Below are positions 1 through 9,176 of a DNA stretch of 64,000 bases, piece after piece; position 1 is the first letter of the stretch; each line of letters starts with the position of its first letter. Under the pieces are notes generated by a model that did not search any database, was not told the origin of the DNA, and saw only the letters and a program-made list of their open reading frames with translations. This DNA comes from Phycisphaerae bacterium. Its GTDB lineage: Bacteria > Planctomycetota > Phycisphaerae > UBA1845 > UTPLA1. Both the position numbers and the translations under genes were made by a program. Location of the stretch: contig JAKLKO010000012.1 of NCBI GenBank assembly GCA_023150615.1, positions 62,001-126,000 of the forward strand, in the 5' to 3' direction.

Positions 1-2
1 CG

Positions 3-734
3 CTGGACGAGGCAGCCCGCGACACCGGACTGTCCGCGTCCGACGTCATCGCACTCGACGAGGCCATCGACGAACCGCGCAAGAGCAAGGGCGACACCGC
101 CATCGGCAACCTCGGCATCCAGGTCTTCGACGACGCCGACCTCCAGATTGAATCCGATCCGATGGCCAAGACGCACATCACCGCGCCGGCCGATCAGGAG
201 ATGGCGCTCGAGTCGATCGGCAGCGGTAGCGGCCTGCTCGACCTGACGCGCGAGAGTGACGATACGAGCCTCGGCGCCGAACTCCTCGACGTCATCTCAC
301 CGTCCGAGGCATCGGAGACCGAGACGCAGGCCGAGACGATCGAGAGCGACACCGGAACGCTCGAGGCCGAGGCCGTCGAGACCGGGACCGAATCGTACTA
401 CGACTCCAGTTCGGTGCAGACGGCCGAAGAGGTCGACGCCGAGCCGGCGATGGCCATGGCCGGAGCGGAGTCGCTGGTGGCTGATCCTTCCGCGCCGGCG
501 TTCACGGGCGTGGCGTTCGTGGCGACGCTCACGTTGCTCGTGACGGCCCTGGCCGCCATCAGCCAGGTGCAGGGCATCTGGCCCGACCTGCTGAGCGTGG
601 TCGACGCGGGGATGAACCTTTACATCTTCGCCGGGGGATTGCTTGGTTTGGTCGGCATCGCGTGGCTGATCGGCTGGATGGTCGGCCGCTCCGGTGCGAA
701 AAAGACCGCGGCGATCAAGCGGGCCGAGACGTAA
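3..734 (+). CDS. Partial membrane protein with acidic linker, 5' end outside window
   Basis: The reading frame is open from the first bases of the window to a TAA at 732-734, so the gene begins upstream; an ATG at 162 is internal. The 243 visible residues start with an alpha-helical stretch (LDEAARDTGLSASDVIALDE) that looks like the end of a small helix-turn-helix or excisionase-like domain, but this is only a guess. A long acidic, low-complexity Ser/Thr/Glu-rich linker follows, then two hydrophobic segments (visible residues about 167-189 and 203-226) and a short basic tail. The layout suggests a cytoplasmic or DNA-facing N-terminus tethered to the inner membrane. Similar HTH-plus-acidic-linker proteins occur in planctomycetes. 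Function unknown. Confidence 0.6.
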   Translation: MDEAARDTGLSASDVIALDEAIDEPRKSKGDTAIGNLGIQVFDDADLQIESDPMAKTHITAPADQEMALESIGSGSGLLDLTRESDDTSLGAELLDVISPSEASETETQAETIESDTGTLEAEAVETGTESYYDSSSVQTAEEVDAEPAMAMAGAESLVADPSAPAFTGVAFVATLTLLVTALAAISQVQGIWPDLLSVVDAGMNLYIFAGGLLGLVGIAWLIGWMVGRSGAKKTAAIKRAET

Positions 735-797
735 GCCGGCGGCCGGACATCCACACGCCGGCGGTTCGCTCGAACGAACCCTCTCAATGTGTTTCGC

Positions 798-1511
798 TCA
801 ATCCCGGCGACCACCGAGCAGGCCGGAGCGATAAAGGTAGTACACAAGCTGCATGACGGCCGTCAGCGTTGCCGCGACGTACGTGAGCGCCGCCGCGTTG
901 AGCACGCGGGCGACCGGCTCCAGTTCCTGCTCGCTGACGATGCCGCAATCGACCAGCACGGCCCGGGCGCGACGGCTGGCATCGAATTCGACCGGCAGGT
1001 TGACGACCTGAAAAACGACCACGGTGGCGAAAAGCGCGATCCCGATGTAGAGCACGTACACGCCCAGCGCTCCGAACGCGTACATGCCGATGATCCCGAG
1101 CGTGATGAACAGCACCGACAGCCGGCTGCCGGTCGCCGCAAGCGGTACCAGACCCGTCCGCAGCTTCAGCGCGGCGTAGCCCTGCGCCTTCTGCAACGCG
1201 TGGCCGACTTCGTGCGCCGCAATGCCGACCGCCGCCAGCGAACGCCCGTGATAGACGCCCTGGCTGAGATGCACGACCTCGTTCGCCGGATCGTAATGGT
1301 CGCTCAGGACGCCTTCGGCCATGTCCACACCGACATGATCCAGCCCGTTCGCCGCGAGGATCCGCCGCGCGGCCTCCGCGCCGGTCAGGCCGCGGCGCGT
1401 CGTGTACCGGTCCGCCTCGGCGTAGGTGGACTTGACGCGGAACTGCGCCCAAAGCGCCAGGAGGATCGCCGGCGCGACGAACACGAAGTAGACGGGATCA
1501 AAGTAGAGCAT
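798..1511 (-). CDS. Zinc metallopeptidase, YugP/Zn_peptidase_2 family
   Basis: A 237-residue membrane-embedded peptidase. The zinc-binding HEVGH signature is at residues 100-104 (H100, E101, H104). An N-terminal hydrophobic segment (about 6-22) and further hydrophobic segments around 128-170 and 205-230 frame the catalytic part, as expected for the family of neutral zinc peptidases that includes Bacillus YugP. The conserved N-terminal block with NGL and the DHYDP stretch just ahead of HLS are also present. The natural substrate of this family is not established. The ATG at 1511 is the first in frame. The gene is convergent with the upstream membrane protein and stands alone. Confidence 0.88.
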   Translation of the reverse strand: MLYFDPVYFVFVAPAILLALWAQFRVKSTYAEADRYTTRRGLTGAEAARRILAANGLDHVGVDMAEGVLSDHYDPANEVVHLSQGVYHGRSLAAVGIAAHEVGHALQKAQGYAALKLRTGLVPLAATGSRLSVLFITLGIIGMYAFGALGVYVLYIGIALFATVVVFQVVNLPVEFDASRRARAVLVDCGIVSEQELEPVARVLNAAALTYVAATLTAVMQLVYYLYRSGLLGGRRD

Positions 1512-1645
1512 GATGCGATCAACTCCTCATAAACCAGGCCATTCATCATCGCGATGCGCCGCGCTCAGTCATGCCCCGAGCGGGCTTCGCGCGATCGCAC
1601 CGAGATCATAGTCTGCCGACCGCCCTCCCGCGGACGGCCGCCGGC

Positions 1646-2083
1646 TCAGAGCCGCAGGTAGTCCTGCTTCAGCTCCAGCACATGACCCGACGGATCGTTG
1701 ACGTACAACCGCGTCTCGGTGCGACTCAGTCCGTTCACGCGCTGCACCGCACGTCCGGCCCGACGAAAACGCACCTCGGCCTGCTCAAGATCATCGACCG
1801 CCAGTACGCACCGCCGATAGTGAGGGTGAACCTGCGGCGCATCGCACGCACACAGATCGAGCCGCAGTCTCGGGCGCCCGAACGAGAGCCGCTCCGGGTC
1901 GCGACCATCGTCGAGCCGCCGCATCCCGAGCAGGGTCCCGTAGAACTCGACCAGCTCGTTCGTCAGTCCTCGCCGGACGTCGATCGTCACGTGCTCGACG
2001 GCCTGAAGCTCGCCCGGTGAACTCGGCGCCGGCGGTGCGGCTCGGCGACGATCGCGGCGACGGCTTCGGTAACGACGCGGCAT
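1646..2083 (-). CDS. VOC (glyoxalase/bleomycin-resistance fold) protein
   Basis: Residues 28-145 look like a single vicinal-oxygen-chelate domain: an opening beta strand (AVEHVTIDV), the helix with FYGTLLGMRRL, and the closing strand YVNDPSGHVLELKQ, where the final Glu is the usual metal ligand. The reading frame continues upstream into the preceding gene, but ATG 2083 fits best: it lies 39 bases after that gene's stop and follows a GGGGTGG stretch. The basic N-terminal 25 residues may be untranslated if a downstream GTG is used. It is the last gene of the ABC-transporter operon but has no obvious link to it. Substrate unknown; lyase, dioxygenase and resistance roles are all possible. Confidence 0.75.
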   Translation of the reverse strand: MPRRYRSRRRDRRRAAPPAPSSPGELQAVEHVTIDVRRGLTNELVEFYGTLLGMRRLDDGRDPERLSFGRPRLRLDLCACDAPQVHPHYRRCVLAVDDLEQAEVRFRRAGRAVQRVNGLSRTETRLYVNDPSGHVLELKQDYLRL

Positions 2084-2121
2084 CGGCCACCCCGCGGCGC
2101 ATCGACGCGGCGACCGGCGGA

Positions 2122-4455
2122 TCAGGACGGACGCTGAAACGCCTGAATCTCCTGATCGAACTTCGCGGCGTCGTCCTTCGAGATCAGGAATACGGAGCCG
2201 CTGCCGGCCAGGGCGGCGTAGCGCTTGCCGGTCGAATCCTCCGGCGGTCCAGCGGCGGCGATCAGCAGCTCGTGCTCGCCGCTTTCGCCGCGGACCTTCA
2301 CGCGCAGCACAGGCTGGTCGAGACCGAATCGCTTCAGGTCCGTCGGTTGATAATGCACGAAGCGATCCAGCCGCAGCGCGCACATCGCGCCGACCACCTC
2401 GTTGATCTTCGACGCATCGCACGGGAAGGTCGTTTCTCCGACCAGCTTCCATTGCTCGCCGGATTTCTCAAAGGTGAACGGCGCGCCGGAGCCGCGTGTG
2501 AGCGACAGCGCCGTCACCTGCGTTTGTTCCATCGGCACGACGCGCCGGTCCAGCAGTTCGGCGCTCAGGTTGTCGAAGACCCGCGCATCGACTTCGCCGA
2601 TCGTCTGCGATCCCTCGACGTGCACGTAAACCTTGTCATCCTTCCGCGCTGCGCGGATCGCGTAGTGCTCGGGCTTTCCGGTCGGAGGCGGCGGCTCCTC
2701 GACCACCGGCTGCGTCGCCGGCGCGGTCGTGGGCTGCGTGGTCGGCGCCGGCTTGGGCGGCGGCGGCGGTGGATCAACGGTGATCGACGCGACAACCGCG
2801 GCGCGATCGAGTCCGAACTCCGCGAGCTGATCGGCCGATCCGACGATGCGCCGCGCGCGGAGCGTGCAGAGATCGGTCAGCAGGTTGCCGATCGCCGACG
2901 CGTCCGCGCTCCGCTTCAGCGGCTCGGCGCACGTCCACTGACCGGCCGCGGACGTCAGTTTCACGCGGCCGGAGTCCCGCTGCAGCTCGACGACCGACGC
3001 GCGGCCGCGATCGAACCGCAGCATGTCCCGGTTGGCGAAGTTGAGCGGCCCCACCAACAGCGCCGCGAGGTCCTCCTTCTTCACGACTGCGACGAATCCC
3101 TCGCCCTCGTTGCGCACGTACGTCCCGGTCGCGCTCGGCGTCTCCTTGCCGACGACCAGCTCCGTCTTCGCACCGTCGACGGTGACGCTGATCCGCGCCC
3201 GCGGCGGCGAGAAGCCGAAGTCCCGCAGCGGATCGTCCGATGACTCGAAGCCGGTCGCCTTCAGGTCCCGGACGGCCTTCAACAGGTCATCGACGGCCGC
3301 AAGCTCCGCCACATTGGATCCGAGCTTCGCCAGCGCTGGGCTGGAAATCTCCCACGCGGCGCCCTTGCGGACCAGCGCATACTCGCCGCCCACGCCGGAC
3401 ATCTGCACGCGATCGGCCCGCGTCGCATCGCCCGAGACGATCCGCTTGTCGCGCAGCGTCAGCAACTCCGGCACGATGCGGGCCACGCTCGCGTCGGGGA
3501 CCTGAAACACCCACGGCCGGTCCGATTCCGCCATCCGGCCGAACCGCTTGTCGCCCGTCTTCGCGCCGAACACGACCGAAACCGTGTACGGCTTCGTCTC
3601 GATCTCGGGGGCGACGGGCTGAGTGGTCTGGGTCGCCGGAGCGGGCTTCGGCACTTTCTTTTCGCAGTGCACGGTCACCGTCGCGGACGGGCGGTCAAGG
3701 CCGTAGATGGCCATGTTCTTCGGCTGATCATCGACGAAGGTCGTGATCGAGAGCGTCGACAGTTCACGGAGCAGGTTCTCGACTGCCTGCTTGTCGGCGC
3801 GGCCCGAGGCGGGCTCGTCGAATTTCCACTGGTCCTTGTCGAGCTTGAGCCGGTACCGCTGCTCGCCCGAGACCTCGACCGCGACGGCCTCGGTCGTCAC
3901 GAGGTCGGCGACGCGCCGATCGCGGTAGTCGTTGAGCGGCTTCTCCAGCTCGCGGCGCAGGTCGGTATCCACTACGTAGATCGTCGGGCCCTCTTCCTTC
4001 TGAACGTACGTCTGGCGCGCGGCCGGGACGCTGCCGCCGACGCGCAGCACGTAGGCCTTGCCCGCCGCGTCGGTGAGCTTGACGCGGACCGGCTGGTCGA
4101 GCCCGGTCAGCTCGTTTCCGGGCCGATCGGCGTCGTTCGCGCCAATCTCACTGACGTACTTCAGATCGCGCAGCCGCGACACGGCGCTCTCGATCGTCGC
4201 CGCGGAGCCGGGCGCCTGGATCGGCGCGGTGATGGTCCACTTCCCGTCGGCCTTCGCGAAGGCGATTGCCGGCCGGCCTTGCGGGGCGATCTCCATCGCA
4301 GTGATCTCGCCCGGGGCCGGATCGATGAGCGGCCGCGGCGCTCCCGGACGCAGCTCATCGGGCTTCACGGCGGGTGGCGCCGGCCGCAGCGCCCAGACGG
4401 CGACGGCCGCGAGCAGGACAGCGACGAGGATGAGGTAGGTCGAGCGTTGATTCAT
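2122..4455 (-). CDS. DUF4340 membrane-anchored protein with five repeats
   Basis: A 777-residue protein with one N-terminal membrane anchor (about 6-24) and a large presumably periplasmic part. The frame also has an upstream TTG, but ATG 4455 is preceded by AAGG at 9 bases and is preferred. The body contains five repeats of a helix (such as ENLLRELSTL) followed by an F/YGLDxP strand motif, typical of DUF4340. Two proline- and threonine-rich linkers with PATQT/PTTQPTTAP sequences separate the units. DUF4340 genes commonly sit beside GldG-like ABC auxiliary genes, as here. Role: probably an envelope component of the same ABC system; biochemical activity unknown. Confidence 0.85.
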   Translation of the reverse strand: MNQRSTYLILVAVLLAAVAVWALRPAPPAVKPDELRPGAPRPLIDPAPGEITAMEIAPQGRPAIAFAKADGKWTITAPIQAPGSAATIESAVSRLRDLKYVSEIGANDADRPGNELTGLDQPVRVKLTDAAGKAYVLRVGGSVPAARQTYVQKEEGPTIYVVDTDLRRELEKPLNDYRDRRVADLVTTEAVAVEVSGEQRYRLKLDKDQWKFDEPASGRADKQAVENLLRELSTLSITTFVDDQPKNMAIYGLDRPSATVTVHCEKKVPKPAPATQTTQPVAPEIETKPYTVSVVFGAKTGDKRFGRMAESDRPWVFQVPDASVARIVPELLTLRDKRIVSGDATRADRVQMSGVGGEYALVRKGAAWEISSPALAKLGSNVAELAAVDDLLKAVRDLKATGFESSDDPLRDFGFSPPRARISVTVDGAKTELVVGKETPSATGTYVRNEGEGFVAVVKKEDLAALLVGPLNFANRDMLRFDRGRASVVELQRDSGRVKLTSAAGQWTCAEPLKRSADASAIGNLLTDLCTLRARRIVGSADQLAEFGLDRAAVVASITVDPPPPPPKPAPTTQPTTAPATQPVVEEPPPPTGKPEHYAIRAARKDDKVYVHVEGSQTIGEVDARVFDNLSAELLDRRVVPMEQTQVTALSLTRGSGAPFTFEKSGEQWKLVGETTFPCDASKINEVVGAMCALRLDRFVHYQPTDLKRFGLDQPVLRVKVRGESGEHELLIAAAGPPEDSTGKRYAALAGSGSVFLISKDDAAKFDQEIQAFQRPS

Positions 4456-4505
4456 GGCAATCAACCTTGATTCACAGCGGTGACCGACGGACCCGGATTA
4501 CGCCA

Positions 4506-7184
4506 TCAGCGACGGCGCGCGAGCCAGATGAACAGGCCGGGCGCGAACACGAGCGCCGGCCAGATGCCGTAGGTGACCACGCGCAGCAGCGTCAGGTGAT
4601 CGGACGCGATCGGACGAATCGATGGAGCGCTCGGTGGCCCCGCGCCGATCCACTGGTCCTGACCGTTCAGCCAGTACAGCGCATTCATCAGCAGATCGGC
4701 GTTGGACAGCGGCGGCGGCTCGGGAACGAGGCGGCCGTCGGGCATCTGCCGCAGCAGCGAGCGATCGATGACCGCGTCGATCAGGCTCTTCGCGAAACTG
4801 CACACGACGATCTTGCCGGCCTTCTCCTTCGACGCCGCGGCCATGACGACGTACGGCGGTCGACCCGAGCCGACACGCTCGACGAATCCGCTCATGGCCG
4901 GATTATTCACGGCGTTGATGATCGAGATGATCTCGCCGACGTCCGCGGAGATGTATTCCTCGGTCGGAGGGACCTCGAGGACTTTCTGAACCGTGACGCC
5001 GGCGGGCGGCGCATCGGAGATCTTCATGGGGCAGACATCGACCAGCCGGACCGAACTGGTCTGGAACGGCTTGCCGATCGGGTGGTCGGTGAAGTAGTTG
5101 ACCGGCATCGACTGGAATCGATCGCCGCTGACCCCGATGCGGTTGGGCTGCCGATTGTCCGGGATCACCCACGTGATGCGGTACTCCGGCTCGACGGTGA
5201 TGCCCCACTCATCGCGGAGCATGTCGCGCAGCTCGTACGGCGGCGCGGCGAAGCCGCCCCCGAACGGACCCATCGGCCGCACGTCCCAGGTCGCCAGGAA
5301 GATCGCGCGGCCGTCGGCGGCGAGCACGTCGCGGATTCGCTTCCGCTCGGCGTCGCCGAACGGCTTGCCGGGCGGCGGTCCGCCGAACGGACTCGGGGGC
5401 GACGGCGGCGACGGCGGAAGCACGACGTAGATCGGCTCCGTGCCTTCCTCGGCCTTCGGCGGCGGCTGGTCGCTCGTCAGGTCCCACTCGACGACCTTGA
5501 AGTTCGCGCCTTCCAGTCGCCGGCGCAGCGCCGAGAGCTCCTCGACCGGCAGGATCGGCGGCGGCGGACGCATGAAGCGCTGCATCTGCGGGTTCTGCTT
5601 CTGCTCGAAGTGCGTCAGCACCACCGTCGCGAACGGCTTGTCCTTCGTCAGCGCCAGTAGCGCGCTCGAGATCGCCGTGTCGCCGTTGAACGCACGCTGC
5701 GGCTCTTCGCCGACCGCGCCGGGATCGCTGATCAACTGCCGGACGGGCCAGATCTCGTCGAACTTCAGCACCCGCGCCTTGTTGCTCGCCTCAACGACGA
5801 CGACGTTGTCCTCCTTGATGTCCTCGCCGATGGTGCCGAGCTTCAGCTCGGGCAGTGCGTTCAGCTCGGTCACGAGCTTTTCGATCGCGTCCGTGCCCGC
5901 CTTGAGGAATGACTTGTCGCGCGAGGCGTCGAGGATCGCCTTCGAGCCGGGATCGATCCGCGTCAGCCGCGTCGCGAGCTCGGCCAGCGAGTCGCCGGCG
6001 GTCTTCATGCTCTCGTCCATCTGCCGCACGAACTCGCGCAGCTTCTTCACCGCGCTCTGCATCAGGGCCGGATCGTTCTTGTCGATCACGCCGAGGATCT
6101 GCAGCCGCAGATCGGCGAACTGCTTGCCCGTCTCCGACAGCAGCCGCGTCATCGGCAGCCGGATCGCCAGGCCGCCGCCGATCGACGTCTGGATCGACCA
6201 GAGCACGTGATCGGTCACGACGCGATGCTGCCGCGCGAGCGTCTCCACCGCGCGGACCGCGGCCTGAATCTCCGAGTCGGCCTTGACGCCGCGGTCGGCA
6301 AACGCCTTCAGCGCATCCTTGAGATCGCCCGGCATCGGCGCGCCGGGCTCGCCGACGGCGCTGCGCAGGTCCTTCACGAGCGGCGCGAGTGTCTGACCGA
6401 TGTCGCGCAGCGGCTGGAGCAGCGGCGCATCGGCCTGGGCCGCCGCGTCCGCCAGACGGCTCAGCTCGCCCATCCGCCCCGCGACCTCGCTGAAGGTCGT
6501 CTTGATCGCGCCCAGATCCGTCTTGATCGTCTCAATCGCGCTGGCGTAGTTCGGCACGCCCGTCGCGTCGGTCAGCTCCTGCACGCGCTGCACGGTGCCG
6601 TTGAGCTTCTCGCTGTCCTCGCGGAGCAGGGTGAGAATCTCCGCGTAGACCGGGAAGTCGTTCAGCCACGCCTCGCCCGCCTGGAGCTGCGTCCCCGCGT
6701 CGATCTGCTGCGTCAGGGCGCGGGCGATCTCGGCGCTGACGTTGTTAAAGTTCGCGATCGCCGCCTTGTGCTTGTCCGCTTCCGCGCCGAGCGAGGACGT
6801 CAGACGCGCGACCAGCTTGGCCCGCGCCGCGTGCGTCTGCACGTTTTCGACCGTCAGATCGTGCGACGCCCGCTGAAGCTCGTCGCAGTAGTCAAGCAGT
6901 CGATCGATGTACCGCGTCGGGTCCTTCGACGACTCGTCCGGCGAATAGAGGATCGATATCTGGATCGGTCCGCGCGCGGACGCCAGGATCTGCTTCGTGC
7001 GGTCGGACAGGCCGTATCCGCCGTACACTGACACGTCGCGCCGCACGTAGCGCATCGACGCCAACACGTTCAGGAGCACGGTCAGCAGCAGCGCGCCGAC
7101 GACGGCGATCACGACGTTCGTCGTGATCTGCATGCGACGCTGGGCGCTGAAGCTCGCAATCGCCGTCGCAGAATTCATCGCCAT
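4506..7184 (-). CDS. GldG-like ABC transporter auxiliary protein
   Basis: An 892-residue protein with a membrane anchor near the N-terminus (about residues 16-41) and a C-terminal membrane helix just before the terminal RRR. Between them lie the ABC_transp_aux-type parts: IQISILYSPDE near the start and, later, the SALLALTKDKPFATVVLTHFEQ-type strand with a following ALRRRLEGANFKVVEWDL helix-strand. A long helical, probably coiled-coil section fills the middle. A proline-rich loop (PPSPPSPPSPFGGPPPGKPFG area, about 620-640) is an oddity. ATG 7184 follows GGAG at 8 bases; ATG 7178 would overlap the permease stop as ATGA. Family: GldG of the Bacteroidetes gliding ABC system and relatives; here probably not proof of gliding. 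Confidence 0.85.
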   Translation of the reverse strand: MAMNSATAIASFSAQRRMQITTNVVIAVVGALLLTVLLNVLASMRYVRRDVSVYGGYGLSDRTKQILASARGPIQISILYSPDESSKDPTRYIDRLLDYCDELQRASHDLTVENVQTHAARAKLVARLTSSLGAEADKHKAAIANFNNVSAEIARALTQQIDAGTQLQAGEAWLNDFPVYAEILTLLREDSEKLNGTVQRVQELTDATGVPNYASAIETIKTDLGAIKTTFSEVAGRMGELSRLADAAAQADAPLLQPLRDIGQTLAPLVKDLRSAVGEPGAPMPGDLKDALKAFADRGVKADSEIQAAVRAVETLARQHRVVTDHVLWSIQTSIGGGLAIRLPMTRLLSETGKQFADLRLQILGVIDKNDPALMQSAVKKLREFVRQMDESMKTAGDSLAELATRLTRIDPGSKAILDASRDKSFLKAGTDAIEKLVTELNALPELKLGTIGEDIKEDNVVVVEASNKARVLKFDEIWPVRQLISDPGAVGEEPQRAFNGDTAISSALLALTKDKPFATVVLTHFEQKQNPQMQRFMRPPPPILPVEELSALRRRLEGANFKVVEWDLTSDQPPPKAEEGTEPIYVVLPPSPPSPPSPFGGPPPGKPFGDAERKRIRDVLAADGRAIFLATWDVRPMGPFGGGFAAPPYELRDMLRDEWGITVEPEYRITWVIPDNRQPNRIGVSGDRFQSMPVNYFTDHPIGKPFQTSSVRLVDVCPMKISDAPPAGVTVQKVLEVPPTEEYISADVGEIISIINAVNNPAMSGFVERVGSGRPPYVVMAAASKEKAGKIVVCSFAKSLIDAVIDRSLLRQMPDGRLVPEPPPLSNADLLMNALYWLNGQDQWIGAGPPSAPSIRPIASDHLTLLRVVTYGIWPALVFAPGLFIWLARRR

Positions 7185-7891
7185 CGGTGAGACTCCAGAC
7201 TCTTGACGGCCAGGAACAGGAAGAACAGCGTGCCGGTGATGAAGAAGACGATCGCGCTCGAGTCGAACAACCCTTTGCTGAAGTCCTCGAATTGCCCGAG
7301 GACGTTGACGTAGCTCAGGACCGTGCGCCACGCGCCGCCGCGCCAGCGCCCGAGCTGGTCCACGACGAACGTCAGAATACTGAGGATCCCCATGCCGAGC
7401 AGCGCGGCCAGCAACTGGTAGCGCGTCACCGAACTGGAAAAAACGCCGACCGCAACGAACAGCGCGCCGAGCAGGAGCATGCCGGCGTAGGCGAGCAGGA
7501 TCGCCGGAAAATCGCCGCCGCCGAAGTAGATCAGCAGCCCGACGTGGATCAGCGTCGTCAGCAGCAGGGAGGCATAGAACAGCAGCACGCCGAGGAACTT
7601 GCTCGTGACGACCTCGATGTCGGAGACCGGCGCGGTCATGAGCGTCTCGATCGTCCCGGTCGAGAACTCCTCCGACAGCACGCGCATCGTCAGCAGCGGG
7701 ATCGCGAAGACCAGGATCTGCGCCATGCTGTCGAACATCGGCCGCAGCGACGCCTCGCGACCGGGCACGAGCGTGTCGGCGAGGAAGAAATGACCCGACG
7801 CCACCAGGAACGCCAGGGCCACGATGTACGCAACCGGCGACAGGAAATTCGCCGCCAGTTCGCGCTGAGTCAGAGCGACGACGTTTCGCAT
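7175..7891 (-). CDS. ABC-2 type permease, GldF-like
   Basis: A 238-residue integral membrane protein with six predicted hydrophobic segments, beginning MRNVVALTQRELAANFLSPVAYI. This opening (a helix with RELxxxFxSPxAYI) is characteristic of GldF/NosY-type ABC-2 permeases. The ELLS-like cytoplasmic segment EEFSTGTIETLMTAPVSD is also conserved. The ATG directly follows the TAG of the ATPase gene with no gap, and its stop overlaps the next gene, so the three are surely co-transcribed. Substrate unknown. Confidence 0.9.
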   Translation of the reverse strand: MRNVVALTQRELAANFLSPVAYIVALAFLVASGHFFLADTLVPGREASLRPMFDSMAQILVFAIPLLTMRVLSEEFSTGTIETLMTAPVSDIEVVTSKFLGVLLFYASLLLTTLIHVGLLIYFGGGDFPAILLAYAGMLLLGALFVAVGVFSSSVTRYQLLAALLGMGILSILTFVVDQLGRWRGGAWRTVLSYVNVLGQFEDFSKGLFDSSAIVFFITGTLFFLFLAVKSLESHRWR

Positions 7892-8863
7892 CTATGCGAC
7901 CTCCCGGCCGCGGCCGGCCGCGCGCTGGCCCGTGGCCTGCTGCGCCGTGATCTGAATGAAGAACTCCTCCAGGCTTGCGACTTCGGGGCGCAACTCGCGG
8001 AGCGTCCAGTTGCGATTCGCAGCGACGCGGAAGATATCCTCGCGCGGGTCGCGCTCCCGCGTTGTCTCGACGATCAGCCGGTTCCAGCCGTTCGACGACG
8101 TGGCCTGCACGTTCTTGACGCCCGTGATCGATTCGATCGCCGACGTAACTTCGGGCGCCGGCCCGGTCATCTCGACGATCAGGCGCGAACCCCCGCGGAT
8201 GCGCTCCTTCAGCTCATCCGGCGAACCCGACGCGGCGATCCGACCGCCGGCGATGATGATCGTCCGCTGGCACGTCGCCTCCACCTCCGGAAGAATATGG
8301 CTGCTGAGCATGACGGTATGGCGCTTCGCAAGCTCCTTGATGAGATTGCGCGTCTCGCGGATCTGCGTCGGGTCGAGACCGACCGTCGGTTCGTCGAGGA
8401 TCAGCACCTTCGGATCGTGCAGCAGGGCATCGGCCAGCCCGACGCGCTGCCGCATGCCCTTGCTCAACTGGTAGATCGGGCGGTCGATGAAGTCCCCGAG
8501 CCAGCAGAGTTCGGCGACACGCCGGATCGCCGCCTGCCGCGCGGAGCGATCCAGCCCGTGAAGCTTCCCGCGGAAATGCAGGTACTCCCGCACGCGCATC
8601 TGCGGATAGATCGGGACATTCTCCGGGAGGTAACCGATGATCCGGCGGACGGCCATCGACTCCGTGAAGACGTCGTGCCCTCCGACCGTTGCCGTGCCGC
8701 TCGTCGCCGGCATGTAGCACGTGAGAATCCGGATCGTCGTGGTCTTGCCGGCCCCGTTCGGACCGAGGAACCCGACGATCTCGCCCTCGCTGATGTGAAA
8801 CGAAATGCCGTCGATGGCCCGACGATCCCCGTAGTCTTTGGTCAGGTTTTGAACGTGGATCAT
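7892..8863 (-). CDS. ABC transporter ATP-binding protein, GldA-like
   Basis: A 323-residue ATPase. Walker A is GPNGAGKTT near residue 36; the signature LSKGMRQRVGLADALLHDP precedes Walker B LILDEP; the switch His is in SSHILPEV. A C-terminal extension of about 100 residues (from LKERIRGGSRLIVEM) is typical of the CcmA/NatA-like exporters that drive ABC-2 permeases. It is the first gene of a five-gene operon (ATPase, permease, GldG-like, DUF4340, VOC). No clear promoter hexamers are seen in the 313 bases upstream. Confidence 0.93.
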   Translation of the reverse strand: MIHVQNLTKDYGDRRAIDGISFHISEGEIVGFLGPNGAGKTTTIRILTCYMPATSGTATVGGHDVFTESMAVRRIIGYLPENVPIYPQMRVREYLHFRGKLHGLDRSARQAAIRRVAELCWLGDFIDRPIYQLSKGMRQRVGLADALLHDPKVLILDEPTVGLDPTQIRETRNLIKELAKRHTVMLSSHILPEVEATCQRTIIIAGGRIAASGSPDELKERIRGGSRLIVEMTGPAPEVTSAIESITGVKNVQATSSNGWNRLIVETTRERDPREDIFRVAANRNWTLRELRPEVASLEEFFIQITAQQATGQRAAGRGREVA

Positions 8864-9176
8864 GTTGGGCTTGTCCTTGCCGGCCGCCCGAGTCGGAAGC
8901 CGTCGATCCCGCCGGGGTGCCGTTCCGCGCTAACTCTCTGTCATTCAAATGGCTGCGGGCCCCGGACGCCGCGCCGACCGTCCCGATGTGCCCGCACGTC
9001 CGCGCGACCGTGCCGTCGCGGGGCGGGATTTCGTAGCCGACGACCCGACACAGTGTCAAGTCGTGCGCGGTCGCACCCCCGTCGGGCCGGCGAAATCAAG
9101 CGCGCACCATCCACAGGCGTACTCTCCCGAGACCGCTGACTCCATAGACGACAAGACCTCGCAGTCGGTTTCAGTT
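8864..9176. other. Intergenic, no gene seen
   Basis: This gap lies between the stop of the Wzy-like gene and the start of the ABC ATPase gene, both on the minus strand. The open frames across it have no family-like features. It must hold the end of one transcript and the promoter of the ABC operon, but I could not find a convincing hairpin with a T tract or a paired -35/-10. Confidence 0.5.

Noticed and set aside
7187-9139. A 650-codon plus-strand open frame
   Set aside because: It is antisense to the ABC permease and ATPase genes and has only Arg/Asp/Gln-rich composition.
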